Source: Woeseiaceae bacterium (GTDB lineage: Bacteria > Pseudomonadota > Gammaproteobacteria > Steroidobacterales > Woeseiaceae). Taken from it: a stretch of 64,000 nucleotides of DNA. The stretch lies in contig JAJFKS010000027.1 in the NCBI GenBank assembly GCA_021773115.1, positions 39,407-103,406 of the forward strand, written 5' to 3'. The notes beneath the pieces were generated by a model. It searched no databases and was not told the origin of the DNA. It was given only the letters and a program-made list of their open reading frames with translations. The translations under genes and the position numbers were made by a program. Shown piece by piece: positions 38,112 through 51,449 of the stretch; positions within the stretch are counted from its first letter, which is position 1, and every line of letters starts with the position of its first letter.

Positions 38112-39178
38112 AGCAGTTTCACTCACTGACCGTTCTGGACAAGCAACAGGAAACACGTGATTCCGTTCGCATTGTTTTTGATATTCCCGAGACGTTGCGA
38201 AACGAATTTCAGTTTCAGGCAGGGCAGCACTTGCCGATCCAGATCGAGCTCGATGGCCGCAAATTGCGCCGCACCTACAGCATCTGTTCTGCCAAAGACG
38301 AATGGCCGCTTCAGATTGGGGTGCGCATACAGCCGGGCGGGCAATTTTCGGAATTTGCAGCCAGCGACCTGCAGGTCGGCGACGCGCTCGACGTAATGCC
38401 ACCGAGCGGCCAGTTTCACATTGTGCCCGACGCGGGCAAGGCCAGGCACACGCTGGGTTTTGCTGCCGGCAGTGGAATCACACCGATTTTGTCCATCATC
38501 GCAACGATCCTGAAAGGTGAACCGAATAGTCGCTTGACATTGTTCTACGGCAATCGTACGCAACGTACGACGATGTTCATCGATGACCTCTACGCGCTGA
38601 AAAACCGCTATCCCGAGCGCTTGCATCTGCACTTTTTATTCAGTCGCGAGGAGCAGGAATTTGAGATCGCCAGTGGCCGACTTGACGAAGTAAAGGTCCG
38701 GGAACTGATGCAACACTTCGGTCGTGGAGTATCGGTAGACGACGCCTATGTTTGTGGACCTGACACGATGATTGAAACAGTCGCGGCTACGCTCGCCGAT
38801 CTCGGTGTACCGAAGGACAAGATTCACACGGAACGTTTCGGCGTGCCACGCAAATCCGGAAAACCAGCGCCGGTTGTGGTTGCTGACCAGACCGACACCG
38901 CGAAGATTACCATTGTCATGGATGGTCACAAAAAAAGCTTCGACATGCCGCGTTCCGGCATCAACATCGTCGACGCTGCGGCAGAACATGGCATAGAACT
39001 GCCCTATTCCTGCAAGGGCGGTGTTTGCGCGACCTGCCGCACTCACGTCAATTCCGGTGCGGTGGAGATGGCGACGAATTACGGCCTGGAGCCCTGGGAG
39101 GTTGACGATGGCTTTGTCCTCGCCTGCCAGTGCACGCCGGTCAGCGATGAAGTCCTGCTGGACTACGACAAAACCTGA
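38108..39178 (+). CDS. paaE: phenylacetyl-CoA epoxidase reductase subunit
   Basis: Delivers electrons from NADPH to the di-iron subunit. FAD domain with LRRTYSICSAKDE, NAD(P) domain with GFAAGSGITPILSIIATIL, and a C-terminal plant-type 2Fe-2S domain with CKGGVCATCRTHV plus LACQC. The GTG at 38108 overlaps the paaD stop as GTGA and gives 356 residues, the E. coli PaaE length; an upstream in-frame start would add 11 residues inside paaD. Last gene of the operon. Confidence 0.96.
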   Translation: MKQFHSLTVLDKQQETRDSVRIVFDIPETLRNEFQFQAGQHLPIQIELDGRKLRRTYSICSAKDEWPLQIGVRIQPGGQFSEFAASDLQVGDALDVMPPSGQFHIVPDAGKARHTLGFAAGSGITPILSIIATILKGEPNSRLTLFYGNRTQRTTMFIDDLYALKNRYPERLHLHFLFSREEQEFEIASGRLDEVKVRELMQHFGRGVSVDDAYVCGPDTMIETVAATLADLGVPKDKIHTERFGVPRKSGKPAPVVVADQTDTAKITIVMDGHKKSFDMPRSGINIVDAAAEHGIELPYSCKGGVCATCRTHVNSGAVEMATNYGLEPWEVDDGFVLACQCTPVSDEVLLDYDKT

Positions 39179-39180
39179 CG

Positions 39181-39199
39181 GCGCCTAATGGCGCGTTTT
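39181..39199 (+). terminator. weak terminator-like hairpin after paaE
   Basis: A five-pair stem GCGCC / GGCGC with loop TAAT followed by GTTTTC begins two bases after the paaE stop. The stem is short, so termination may be partial and some transcripts could continue into fabA-fabB. Confidence 0.35.
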
Positions 39200-39286
39200 C
39201 GAAACTGCCCGACGGGCGATCAGCGTAAAATCGGGATTTATGTATGCCCGGACCGGGCTACTGACCTGATAAACGCCGGGGGGCGT

Positions 39287-39838
39287 ATGACTAAATCAAG
39301 TGTTGCTGCTACTGACTCGTTGCCCGCACGAAAAAACGCCTACGACTATGATGACCTGCTCGCGTGCGCGCGCGGTGAACTATTTGGTAAGGACAACGGT
39401 CGATTACCGAAGCCACCGATGCTAATGACCGACCGCGTGACATTGATCACTGATGACACCGGGAAATACGGCAAGGGCGAAATTAAAGCAGAGTTCGACA
39501 TCAAACCCGACCTGTGGTTTTTTGATTGTCATTTTGAAGACGATCCCGTGATGCCCGGTTGCCTCGGTCTTGATGCACTTTGGCAACTTGTTGGATTTTA
39601 CCTGGTCTGGGGTGGCAACCAGGGGCGCGGTCGTGCGCTCGGTTGTGGGCAAGTCAAATTCACCGGCCAGATTCTGCGGACAGCCAAACGGGTGACGTTC
39701 CAGATTGATATCAAGCGCCTGATCTCGCGTAAGCTAACGTTGGCAATGGCGGATGGAACAGTCTCCGTTGATGGCCGCGAAATTTATACTGCAGAAGACC
39801 TCAAGGTCGGTCTGTTTACTTCCACTGAGAACTTTTAG
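39287..39838 (+). CDS. fabA: 3-hydroxydecanoyl-ACP dehydratase/isomerase
   Basis: Makes the cis double bond for anaerobic unsaturated fatty-acid synthesis. The ATG at 39287 gives 183 residues; upstream in-frame codons show no family similarity. Motifs match FabA closely: [35 protein letters not shown] (catalytic His and, further on, Asp) and KVGLF at the C-terminus. It is followed six bases later by fabB, the usual gammaproteobacterial pair. It stands 108 bp after the paa operon and may have its own promoter. Confidence 0.96.
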   Translation: MTKSSVAATDSLPARKNAYDYDDLLACARGELFGKDNGRLPKPPMLMTDRVTLITDDTGKYGKGEIKAEFDIKPDLWFFDCHFEDDPVMPGCLGLDALWQLVGFYLVWGGNQGRGRALGCGQVKFTGQILRTAKRVTFQIDIKRLISRKLTLAMADGTVSVDGREIYTAEDLKVGLFTSTENF

Positions 39839-39844
39839 GATTCA

Positions 39845-41059
39845 ATGATGCGGCGTGTCGTAATAACCGGCCTCGGAGCCGTTTCGTGTATCGGTAACTC
39901 CAAGGAAGCGATTAAAGAGTCACTGAAGCTTGGGCGCTCGGGCATTGTTGCCAACGAGAGTTTCAAGGAAATGGGCATGCGCAGCCAGGTTTCGGGCAGT
40001 GTCACGATCGATTTCAAAGACCACATTGATCGAAAAGTGCTGCGCTTCATGGGTGATTCGGCAGCTTACGCTTACATCGCGATGCAGCAGGCAATTGCCG
40101 ATTCCGGGCTGGAAGAAAACGATATTTCCAATATTCGTACCGGTATTATTGCGGCGTCGGGTGGCGCTTCGAGCGAAAATATCGTCAAGAGTGCAGACAT
40201 CTTGCGCGATCGCGGCGTACGGAAAATCGGGCCGTACATGGTCACTCGCACGATGGGCAGCTCAGTATCGGCCTGCCTCGCAACGCCGTTCAAGATCAAG
40301 GGCGTTAACTACTCGCTGACCTCGGCATGCGCGACCAGCGCACATTGCATTGGTGCAGCGGCTGAGCAGATCCAACTCGGAAAACAGGACATCGTTTTCG
40401 CAGGCGGCGGTGAAGAAGAGCATTGGACACTGGCCTGTCTGTTCGACGCCATGGGCGCGTTATCATCCAAGTACAACGATGATCCGGTGTCGGCATCGCG
40501 GCCCTATGACGCGACTCGTGACGGCTTTGTCAGTGCGGCGGGTTCCGGCATGGTGGTCGTCGAGGAACTGGAGCACGCGAAAGCACGTGGCGCCAAAATT
40601 TACGCCGAACTCGTTGGCTTCGGCGCAACGTCTGATGGCAGCGACATGGTTGCACCGTCGGGCGAAGGCGCAGTGCGCTGCATGGATCTCGCGCGTTCAA
40701 CCGTCGAAGGTGACATTGATTACATCAATACCCACGGCACCAGCACGCCGGCTGGTGATTCGAAAGAAGTTGAGGCCATGCAGCAATTGTTTGGTGACAA
40801 GATGCCGCGTTACAGCTCATCGAAATCGATGTGCGGACACTCGCTGGGTGCGACAGGCGCACAGGAAGCCATTCATTGCCTGTTGATGCTCGAAGATGAC
40901 TTCATCGCGCCATCGATCAATGTGAACGAGCCGGATCCGGTTGTCATCGGAACGCCGCTGGTCACCGAAACAATCGAAAATGCCGGACTCAAAACCGTCA
41001 TGTCCAACAGTTTTGGCTTCGGCGGAACGAACGGGACACTGGTTTTTCAGAAACGCTGA
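39845..41059 (+). CDS. fabB: 3-oxoacyl-ACP synthase I
   Basis: Elongates unsaturated acyl chains made by FabA. The 404-residue condensing enzyme has the Cys-His-His triad: Cys in [12 protein letters not shown], His in [11 protein letters not shown] and His in [11 protein letters not shown]. The start may be the first ATG or the next codon ([12 protein letters not shown], matching E. coli MKRAVITGLG). It is an operon partner of fabA. Confidence 0.96.
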   Translation: MMRRVVITGLGAVSCIGNSKEAIKESLKLGRSGIVANESFKEMGMRSQVSGSVTIDFKDHIDRKVLRFMGDSAAYAYIAMQQAIADSGLEENDISNIRTGIIAASGGASSENIVKSADILRDRGVRKIGPYMVTRTMGSSVSACLATPFKIKGVNYSLTSACATSAHCIGAAAEQIQLGKQDIVFAGGGEEEHWTLACLFDAMGALSSKYNDDPVSASRPYDATRDGFVSAAGSGMVVVEELEHAKARGAKIYAELVGFGATSDGSDMVAPSGEGAVRCMDLARSTVEGDIDYINTHGTSTPAGDSKEVEAMQQLFGDKMPRYSSSKSMCGHSLGATGAQEAIHCLLMLEDDFIAPSINVNEPDPVVIGTPLVTETIENAGLKTVMSNSFGFGGTNGTLVFQKR

Positions 41060-41097
41060 TTGCCCAATCAGAGCCTCGTCGGCCATAATCGGCCGCT

Positions 41098-41952
41098 ATG
41101 ACTATTGAAACGATAAGCAAGACAGGTTGCTTCGGCGGCGAAATGGGCTTTTACCGGCACGCGTCAAAAACCAACCATTGTGATATGCGCTTTGCCGTGT
41201 TCGTGCCACCCCAGGCCCGCAGCGGCAAGGTTCCGGTGGTAACGTTTCTTTCCGGACTCACCTGCACCGAAGAGAACTTCATGGTAAAAAGCGGCGCGCA
41301 ACGCGTCGCGGCGCAACTGGGCCTGATGCTGGTGTCGCCGGATACCAGTCCGCGCGGTGATGGCGTGCCGGATGATCCGGATGATGACTACGACTTTGGG
41401 CTCGGCGCCGGATTCTATGTCAACGCGACGGAATCACCGTGGTCGAAGCACTATCAAATGTACGGCTATGTGACCCGCGAGTTTCAGCAGCTTGTGTTCG
41501 ACAATTTTCCGGGCGACTCGACTCGCCACGGATTGACCGGACACTCGATGGGCGGTCATGGCGCGCTCGTCATTGGTCTGCGCAATCCAGAGATGTTCAA
41601 ATCTCTATCCGCATTCGCCCCCATATGTACAACACTGCACAGTCCCTGGGGACAAAAAGCACTGTCGTATTATCTCGGCAAGGACAAGAGCCGCTGGGCG
41701 GAGTACGACGCGTCGGAGCTTGCGCGCAACGTTTCTGACAGCAGTGCCTGGTCGAAAATTCTGGTCGATCAGGGCGCTGACGATCCCTGGCTCGTGGAAC
41801 AACTCAAACCCGAATTGCTGCAGTCGGCCTGTGATGCCAGCGGCTTACCGCTTGAGCTCAGAGTCCACGCGGGCTACGACCATGGATACTATTTCATATC
41901 GACGTTTATCGAAGAGCACCTGAATTTCCACGCTGATCAGTTGAATTCCTGA
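41098..41952 (+). CDS. frmB: S-formylglutathione hydrolase
   Basis: Serine esterase of 284 residues that hydrolyses S-formylglutathione in glutathione-dependent formaldehyde detoxification. Alpha/beta-hydrolase features: FLSGLTCTEENFM (oxyanion region), the nucleophile elbow GHSMGGHGALV, and the terminal catalytic His in YDHGYYFI. The partner dehydrogenase gene frmA is not in the window. It lies 38 bp after fabB. Confidence 0.93.
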   Translation: MTIETISKTGCFGGEMGFYRHASKTNHCDMRFAVFVPPQARSGKVPVVTFLSGLTCTEENFMVKSGAQRVAAQLGLMLVSPDTSPRGDGVPDDPDDDYDFGLGAGFYVNATESPWSKHYQMYGYVTREFQQLVFDNFPGDSTRHGLTGHSMGGHGALVIGLRNPEMFKSLSAFAPICTTLHSPWGQKALSYYLGKDKSRWAEYDASELARNVSDSSAWSKILVDQGADDPWLVEQLKPELLQSACDASGLPLELRVHAGYDHGYYFISTFIEEHLNFHADQLNS

Positions 41953-41963
41953 GTCTTTCCGTG

Positions 41964-42779
41964 ATGCCCGAGCAATGGATCATCCTCGGCGCGGCGATGC
42001 TGGCGACCGGATGCGCCGCCGGTGTCATGGCAGGTTTGTTCGGAATAGGCGGCGGCATCGTCATCGTTCCGGTGCTCGAATTGGTGCTGGGTTTTCTCGG
42101 CGTCGATCCGGCTATCCGCATGCATGTGGCCGTCGCGACTTCGCTTGCGACCATCATCCCGACCTCGTTGTCGTCCGCGCGGGCACATCATCAGCGCGAC
42201 TCTGTTGATATGGAACTGGTGAAACGCTGGGCGATTTTCGTGCTGTTGGGCTCACTGACCGGAGCATGGATCGCGGCACAGGTGCATAGCCGCGTGTTGG
42301 CGATGATTTTCGCGACACTGGCGTTGTTGATCGCTCTGAAAATGACGTTTCTGCCAGAGAGCCGCAATTTGACCGACGAGATTCCGCGTGGTCCATTGCT
42401 TGCGATTATTCCGACGATGATCGGATGTGTCTCCAGCATGATGGGAATCGGCGGCGGCACATTTTCGGTGATGACGCTGACAACGTTCAATCACCCTATT
42501 CATCGCGCAGTCGGTACGGCCGCCTTGCTGGGGCTTGTCATCAGTCTGCCCGGCACGATCGGCTTCATACTGGCTGGCTGGAACGACGCTCGTGTTCCGC
42601 CAGGTAGTCTAGGCTATGTGAGCGTGATTGGTTTTGCGTTGATCGCACCAAGCACTGTGCTTTGCGCGCCGATTGGTGCCAGAATTGCGCATGCGATTTC
42701 GCCAAAAACGCTGAGTATTTCCTTCGGAGGTTTTTTGATGCTGGCATCGGCACGATTGTTTTACAGGGCGTTCGCATGA
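41964..42779 (+). CDS. TauE/SafE-family membrane permease
   Basis: Inner-membrane protein with seven or eight hydrophobic helices, from the family that exports or imports sulfonates, sulfite or other anions. Both halves carry the duplicated family motif: GLFGIGGGIVIVPVLEL near the N-terminus and SMMGIGGGTFSVMTL in the middle. The ATG at 41964 is preferred to the GTG just before it. Its stop overlaps the start of the downstream lactamase-like gene as ATGA. Substrate unknown. Confidence 0.85.
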   Translation: MPEQWIILGAAMLATGCAAGVMAGLFGIGGGIVIVPVLELVLGFLGVDPAIRMHVAVATSLATIIPTSLSSARAHHQRDSVDMELVKRWAIFVLLGSLTGAWIAAQVHSRVLAMIFATLALLIALKMTFLPESRNLTDEIPRGPLLAIIPTMIGCVSSMMGIGGGTFSVMTLTTFNHPIHRAVGTAALLGLVISLPGTIGFILAGWNDARVPPGSLGYVSVIGFALIAPSTVLCAPIGARIAHAISPKTLSISFGGFLMLASARLFYRAFA

Positions 42780-43678
42780 TGCGTGTTGCCGTTGCGTTGT
42801 TTCTCCTAGGGCTGATTGCAGCCTGCGGGCCCAAGCAGCTTGCACCCGACGCCGAGTTCACCTGCGATCGCTGCGATGACTGGAATTTGCCGCAGCAGCC
42901 GTTTCGAGTCTACGGCAATACCTGGTACGTCGGCACGGCTGGACTGTCGTCCATCCTCGTGGAAAGCGACAGCGGCCTGCTGCTGTTTGACGGGGGGCTG
43001 CCGCAATCAGCTGCGCTGATCGATGCCAATATCCGTAGCCTCGGTTTCGACCCGATGAAAATCTCGGCAATATTCGTCTCTCACGCACACTTCGACCACG
43101 CTGGCGGCGTTGCTGCCTTGCAGCGACTCACCGGCGCCACCGTTTATAGCAGCGTGGAAGGCGTCAAGACTTTGAGCAGTGGCCGGCTGCCGCCGGACGA
43201 TCCCCAGTACGCCGAAAAAAACGAGAATGGATTTGCCGCGATATCGAATGTTGTCGCTGTTCAAGATGGCGATGTGTTGAACGTCGACGGAGTGAGCGTC
43301 GAAGCCGTCTACACGCCGGGACATACACCTGGCGGAACTAGCTGGACTTGGGAGTCTTGTGCGCTCGACGCCTGTTACAAGGTAGTGTACGCGGATAGCC
43401 TGACATCGGTTTCTGCCGATGGATATTTTTTTGGCGCGGGGCCGGCAGCAAATCAGCTGATCGAAAGTGCCGATCGAATTTCTTTGCTCGACTGCGACAT
43501 CCTGCTGTCACCGCATCCGTTTTTCTTCGGTATGCAGGACAAGCTCGAAAAAGTCGATGCGGGCAATCCTTTTGTGAATAATGTTGCCTGCGCAATCTAC
43601 GCGGATGTTGCACTGGGCTGGCTGCAGCAACGCTTGAATGCCGAACGCCAAAAACCGATCGAAATTAATGTCGACTGA
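42776..43678 (+). CDS. metallo-beta-lactamase-fold lipoprotein, subclass B3-like
   Basis: A 300-residue MBL-fold hydrolase with lipoprotein signal and lipobox LIAAC (Cys17). The zinc ligand set matches subclass B3 lactamases such as L1: SHAHFDHAGG (His-x-His-x-Asp-His), TPGHTPGGTSWTW (His) and LLSPHPFFF (His). The surrounding blocks also follow B3 order: LLLFDGGLPQSA, then VVYADSLTSVS. It could confer beta-lactam hydrolysis or be a related periplasmic hydrolase. Its start overlaps the TauE-like gene and its end overlaps the PAS kinase. The fold is certain and the substrate is not. Confidence 0.85.
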   Translation: MMRVAVALFLLGLIAACGPKQLAPDAEFTCDRCDDWNLPQQPFRVYGNTWYVGTAGLSSILVESDSGLLLFDGGLPQSAALIDANIRSLGFDPMKISAIFVSHAHFDHAGGVAALQRLTGATVYSSVEGVKTLSSGRLPPDDPQYAEKNENGFAAISNVVAVQDGDVLNVDGVSVEAVYTPGHTPGGTSWTWESCALDACYKVVYADSLTSVSADGYFFGAGPAANQLIESADRISLLDCDILLSPHPFFFGMQDKLEKVDAGNPFVNNVACAIYADVALGWLQQRLNAERQKPIEINVD

Positions 43679-45218
43679 CTCGCCCGATTTTATCAATTCC
43701 GACTTGTTTTTCAGGCATTTGCTGGAGTCGGCGCCGGACGCCATGGTTATTGTCAATGACCACGGTGTTATCGATCTCGTCAACGAGCAAACTCTAATAA
43801 TGTTTGGCTACGAGCGTTCCGAGATACTTGGCCAGACAGTCGATATCCTGTTGCCCGCAGCCAAACAGAGCGGCCACGCCGCCCACCGCAAGAGCTATAT
43901 GTCTGCTCCGACGGTGAGGCCGATGGGACCGGAACTGGACCTGGTCGGCTTGCGAAAAGACGGCAGCGAATTCCCGGTGGAGATCAGCCTCAGCCCGATC
44001 GAGAAAGGCGATACGCGTCTTGTTTTAAGCGTCATTCGCGATGTCAGCATTCGCCGCCAGATGGAAATCGACATTCGAGCTGCGCAGAAGGCAGCGGAAC
44101 GGGCGAAAAAGGCAAACAGTGCATTTCTGGCCGCCGCCAGCCACGATCTCAGGCAACCGGTACAAGCACTCAGTCTGCTGAATGGCGCGTTGCGGCGCAC
44201 CGTGAAAGACGAACGTGCCTTGAAGATGATTGACAGTCAGGAGTCGTCGCTCATCGCCATGACGAATCTCCTGAACTCGCTGCTGGATATCAGTCGCCTT
44301 GATGCCGGAGCTGTGAAGCCGGACCTTGAAGAATTTCCGATGCAGCGGTTGATCGATCGCCTGTCAGCCGAGTTCCATCGACAGGCGAGCAGCAAGGGGC
44401 TCGAATTTGCGGCCGAATCCTGCGATGCCATCGTCTGCAGCGATCCGAACCTGTTGGCTGAAGTCATTACCAACCTCGTATCGAATGCCATTCGTTATAC
44501 CAACAACGGGCAGGTGACAATGCGCTGTACCGAACGCGATGGTCAGTGTCACCTCGAAGTGCTCGATACCGGCATCGGCATTGAAGAAGACCAGCTTGAA
44601 GCGATTTTTCAGGAATTTCACCAGTGCAAGACACCGGGCCGTATTAACGAGGGCTTCGGACTCGGTCTTGCGATCGTACGGCGCCTGGCCCAATTGCTGG
44701 ATCACCGCGTCGAGGTCGAGTCGACGCCGGGCAGAGGCTCCTGTTTCAGCGTATCAGTTCCCGTCGTGGCAGACGGCCGTGTTCAAGCGACTATTGATGA
44801 CACGATCGAGCCAGCGCTGCCGCAGGCGCCGGGGGGTCTGGTTGTCCTGATCGAAGACGATGTGTCAGTCGCGAATGCCTGGTGCCTGATGCTCGAGTCT
44901 GAGGGATACCGGGTTGCCACCGCATCGTCGGCAAGCGATGCGACAAGCCTTGTCAAACACCTCGACGAACGACCGGTGCTGCTAATTTCGGATTTTCACC
45001 TATTGGACAAATCGACCGGAGTGCAGGCGGTCGGCGAGATTCGTAGTTTCTACCAACGAGATATTCCAGCCTTCATTGTCAGTGGCGACACGTCAAAGGT
45101 CGTTGACGAGGCGCGACGGCTGAAAAATAGCACGCTGATGAGTAAACCAGTCGACTCCGTTCGACTACTGACCGCTGCTCGCCACGCCATCGTGACGGGC
45201 CGGGTTCCTGCAGACTAG
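43668..45218 (+). CDS. PAS-domain hybrid histidine kinase
   Basis: Soluble hybrid sensor of about 516 residues: PAS domain (about 15-135, with HLLESAPDAMVIVNDHGVI), HisKA with AASHDLRQPVQALSLL, HATPase with NLVSNAIRYTNN and GFGLGLAIVRRLAQLL, and a C-terminal receiver with VLIEDDVSVANAW, LLISDFHLLD and LMSKPVD. No membrane helix is seen, so it senses a cytoplasmic cue. The ATG at 43668 or an earlier one at 43638 may be used; both overlap the preceding gene. There is no adjacent separate regulator; the FixJ-type gene 8 kb away is a possible partner. Confidence 0.9.
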   Translation: MSTDSPDFINSDLFFRHLLESAPDAMVIVNDHGVIDLVNEQTLIMFGYERSEILGQTVDILLPAAKQSGHAAHRKSYMSAPTVRPMGPELDLVGLRKDGSEFPVEISLSPIEKGDTRLVLSVIRDVSIRRQMEIDIRAAQKAAERAKKANSAFLAAASHDLRQPVQALSLLNGALRRTVKDERALKMIDSQESSLIAMTNLLNSLLDISRLDAGAVKPDLEEFPMQRLIDRLSAEFHRQASSKGLEFAAESCDAIVCSDPNLLAEVITNLVSNAIRYTNNGQVTMRCTERDGQCHLEVLDTGIGIEEDQLEAIFQEFHQCKTPGRINEGFGLGLAIVRRLAQLLDHRVEVESTPGRGSCFSVSVPVVADGRVQATIDDTIEPALPQAPGGLVVLIEDDVSVANAWCLMLESEGYRVATASSASDATSLVKHLDERPVLLISDFHLLDKSTGVQAVGEIRSFYQRDIPAFIVSGDTSKVVDEARRLKNSTLMSKPVDSVRLLTAARHAIVTGRVPAD

Positions 45219-45610
45219 CCCGAGGTTGCGGCAAACCAACTCGCCGGGGACTTCATCAGGGCCGCGCCAACGATGTAGGCAAACGCCAGCAAAGCCGCAA
45301 CAAACGCAACAACTCTGACCCGCATTGTCGGTCCGCGTTTCAATGCGACTGTGCCAAAAATGATGTAAGCGACCAGCCCGGCAATTTTCGCCAGCAGCCA
45401 GGGCTGTGTAAACGTACTGGCACTCAACATAAAGGCAAGCCAGATACCTGACAGCAGGAAAACCGTGTCGATGACGTGGGGCGCAATTCTGACTACACGA
45501 TTTGACAGCAAGTCGGATCGGGTTAGCATCCAGTATCCGCGAACCGCAAACCCGGAAATCGATAGTGCCGCCATAAGCAGGTGCAGGAATTTAATGGTCA
45601 GATAGCTCAT
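45215..45610 (-). CDS. SirB2-family membrane protein
   Basis: Small inner-membrane protein of 131 residues with four predicted helices. The start MSYLTIKFLHLLMAALSISG, the motif RGYWMLTRSDLL and APHVIDTVFLLSGIWLAF match the SirB family, whose biochemical role is not established. The longer upstream reading is not helical and is rejected. It converges with the PAS kinase, sharing 4 bp. Confidence 0.8.
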   Translation of the reverse strand: MSYLTIKFLHLLMAALSISGFAVRGYWMLTRSDLLSNRVVRIAPHVIDTVFLLSGIWLAFMLSASTFTQPWLLAKIAGLVAYIIFGTVALKRGPTMRVRVVAFVAALLAFAYIVGAALMKSPASWFAATSG

Positions 45611-45760
45611 CGGGCATCCATTTGGCCTCAAAGAAATGCATTCTAGTTGATTGCAGCGGGTATGCGACATCCGATGCGCGGTAGGTGTACTTACCTATAG
45701 TTTCGTAGCGGGTATCAGGCACAGTAGCGAGTGAAGGTTACATCATCCGGAACCTGCTTA

Positions 45761-50139
<4,379 letters not shown>

Positions 50140-50150
50140 GGCTGCGTGAT

Positions 50151-51371
50151 ATGAACGGTGCCAAATTAGCCTTGTTGTCAGCCGTTTTGCTGTCCTCATC
50201 AGTCACTGCCGTGGCTGATGAGGGTGGCGATTTCAAAACGGCACTCACCTCCGGAAAGGCGGGCATCAGTGTTCGCGCGCGATACGAACACGTCGATCAG
50301 GATGGCTTTTTCGAAAATGCCGATGCGATGACGGCTCGGCTACGGCTGAATTACCGCACCGGCATCTGGAATAGCCTTTCAGCATTCGCTGAGTTCGACT
50401 ACGTGTTTCATATCCTGGATGACTTTAACAGTGGTGCTGGTAACAGTCCGAACAAGACGCAATACCCGGCAGTCGTCGATCCAAAAGGTGCGGACCTCAA
50501 TCAGTTGTATATCGACTACGCGTTCGATGAAAATTCAAGTGTACGGCTGGGGCGGCAACGTATTTTGCTCGACAATCAGCGCTTCGTCGGAGGTGTCGGA
50601 TGGCGTCAAAACGAACAAACCTACGACGGCCTGACCGTCAGCAGCAAGGCGCTGCCAAAAACAGCCTTGTCGTACAGCTATATCACAAACGTTCGGCGCA
50701 TCTTTGGTGACGACGTGCCGTCTGGCAGCAACGATGTTGATGCCCATCTTCTGAACGCGAAATTTGCGATCAATGAATCGTGGTCCCTGTCACCGTATTT
50801 CTATTTTATTGATAACGATGATGTCGCCACTTTCTCCACATCGACCCTGGGCGTCCGTATCGTCGGGACACTGAAGGCAGGTGAGGGCAGTGTCGCCGTG
50901 CAGGCGGAATTCGCGACGCAGGATGACGCCGGCAACAATCCGGTCAACTACGACGCGCAGTATTTGCATCTCGCTGGCGCGTGGTCGCTGCAGCCGGGGT
51001 TGTCGCTGGGTCTTGATTTTGAATCGCTTGGCGGAGGCACTACACCGGGAATGAGTTTTCGGACACCGTTGGCAACGCTACATGCGTTCCAGGGATGGGC
51101 CGATATGTTTCTCACGACACCCGCAGGCGGCATTGATGATCTGTTCGCGACCGTAAAGTTCAAGGCAGGCCGCTGGAATCTTACCGGCGTGTATCACGAC
51201 TTCAGTGCGGAGACGGGCAGCGGTGACTACGGTACGGAAATCGACCTGTCGCTTGCTACAGCGATCAATGGCAACTATGGAATCTTGTTCAAAGCTGCGG
51301 CGTTCAATGGTGATACAGCCGCCTACCCCGATACGAACAAGTTCTGGATAATGTTCACGGCTGACTACTAG
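50151..51371 (+). CDS. outer-membrane beta-barrel porin, alginate-export-like
   Basis: Barrel protein of 406 residues with a signal peptide ending VTAVADEG. The repeated alternating strands, SVRLGRQRILLDNQRFVGGVGWRQ-like region (key parts RLGRQRIL and GWRQNEQTYDG), and end in TADY resemble the alginate-export porin family. It starts 11 bp after nirS and is followed by a strong terminator, so it closes the receptor-nirS-porin unit. It may let nitrite or another small solute cross the outer membrane; that is inference. Confidence 0.8.
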   Translation: MNGAKLALLSAVLLSSSVTAVADEGGDFKTALTSGKAGISVRARYEHVDQDGFFENADAMTARLRLNYRTGIWNSLSAFAEFDYVFHILDDFNSGAGNSPNKTQYPAVVDPKGADLNQLYIDYAFDENSSVRLGRQRILLDNQRFVGGVGWRQNEQTYDGLTVSSKALPKTALSYSYITNVRRIFGDDVPSGSNDVDAHLLNAKFAINESWSLSPYFYFIDNDDVATFSTSTLGVRIVGTLKAGEGSVAVQAEFATQDDAGNNPVNYDAQYLHLAGAWSLQPGLSLGLDFESLGGGTTPGMSFRTPLATLHAFQGWADMFLTTPAGGIDDLFATVKFKAGRWNLTGVYHDFSAETGSGDYGTEIDLSLATAINGNYGILFKAAAFNGDTAAYPDTNKFWIMFTADY

Positions 51372-51394
51372 AGCGCGGTAGAAGGCTGTAACGG

Positions 51395-51426
51395 GCGGTG
51401 CCTCGTTCGCGGGGTGCCGCTTTTTT
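51395..51426 (+). terminator. intrinsic terminator after the nirS unit
   Basis: An 11-pair stem, with three G-U pairs, flanks a TTCG tetraloop (GCGGTGCCTCG / CGGGGTGCCGC) and is followed at once by TTTTTT. It ends the plus-strand receptor-nirS-porin unit 23 bp after the porin stop. Confidence 0.85.
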
Positions 51427-51449
51427 ATGGCGCCGATTGTGCGCGCGGA

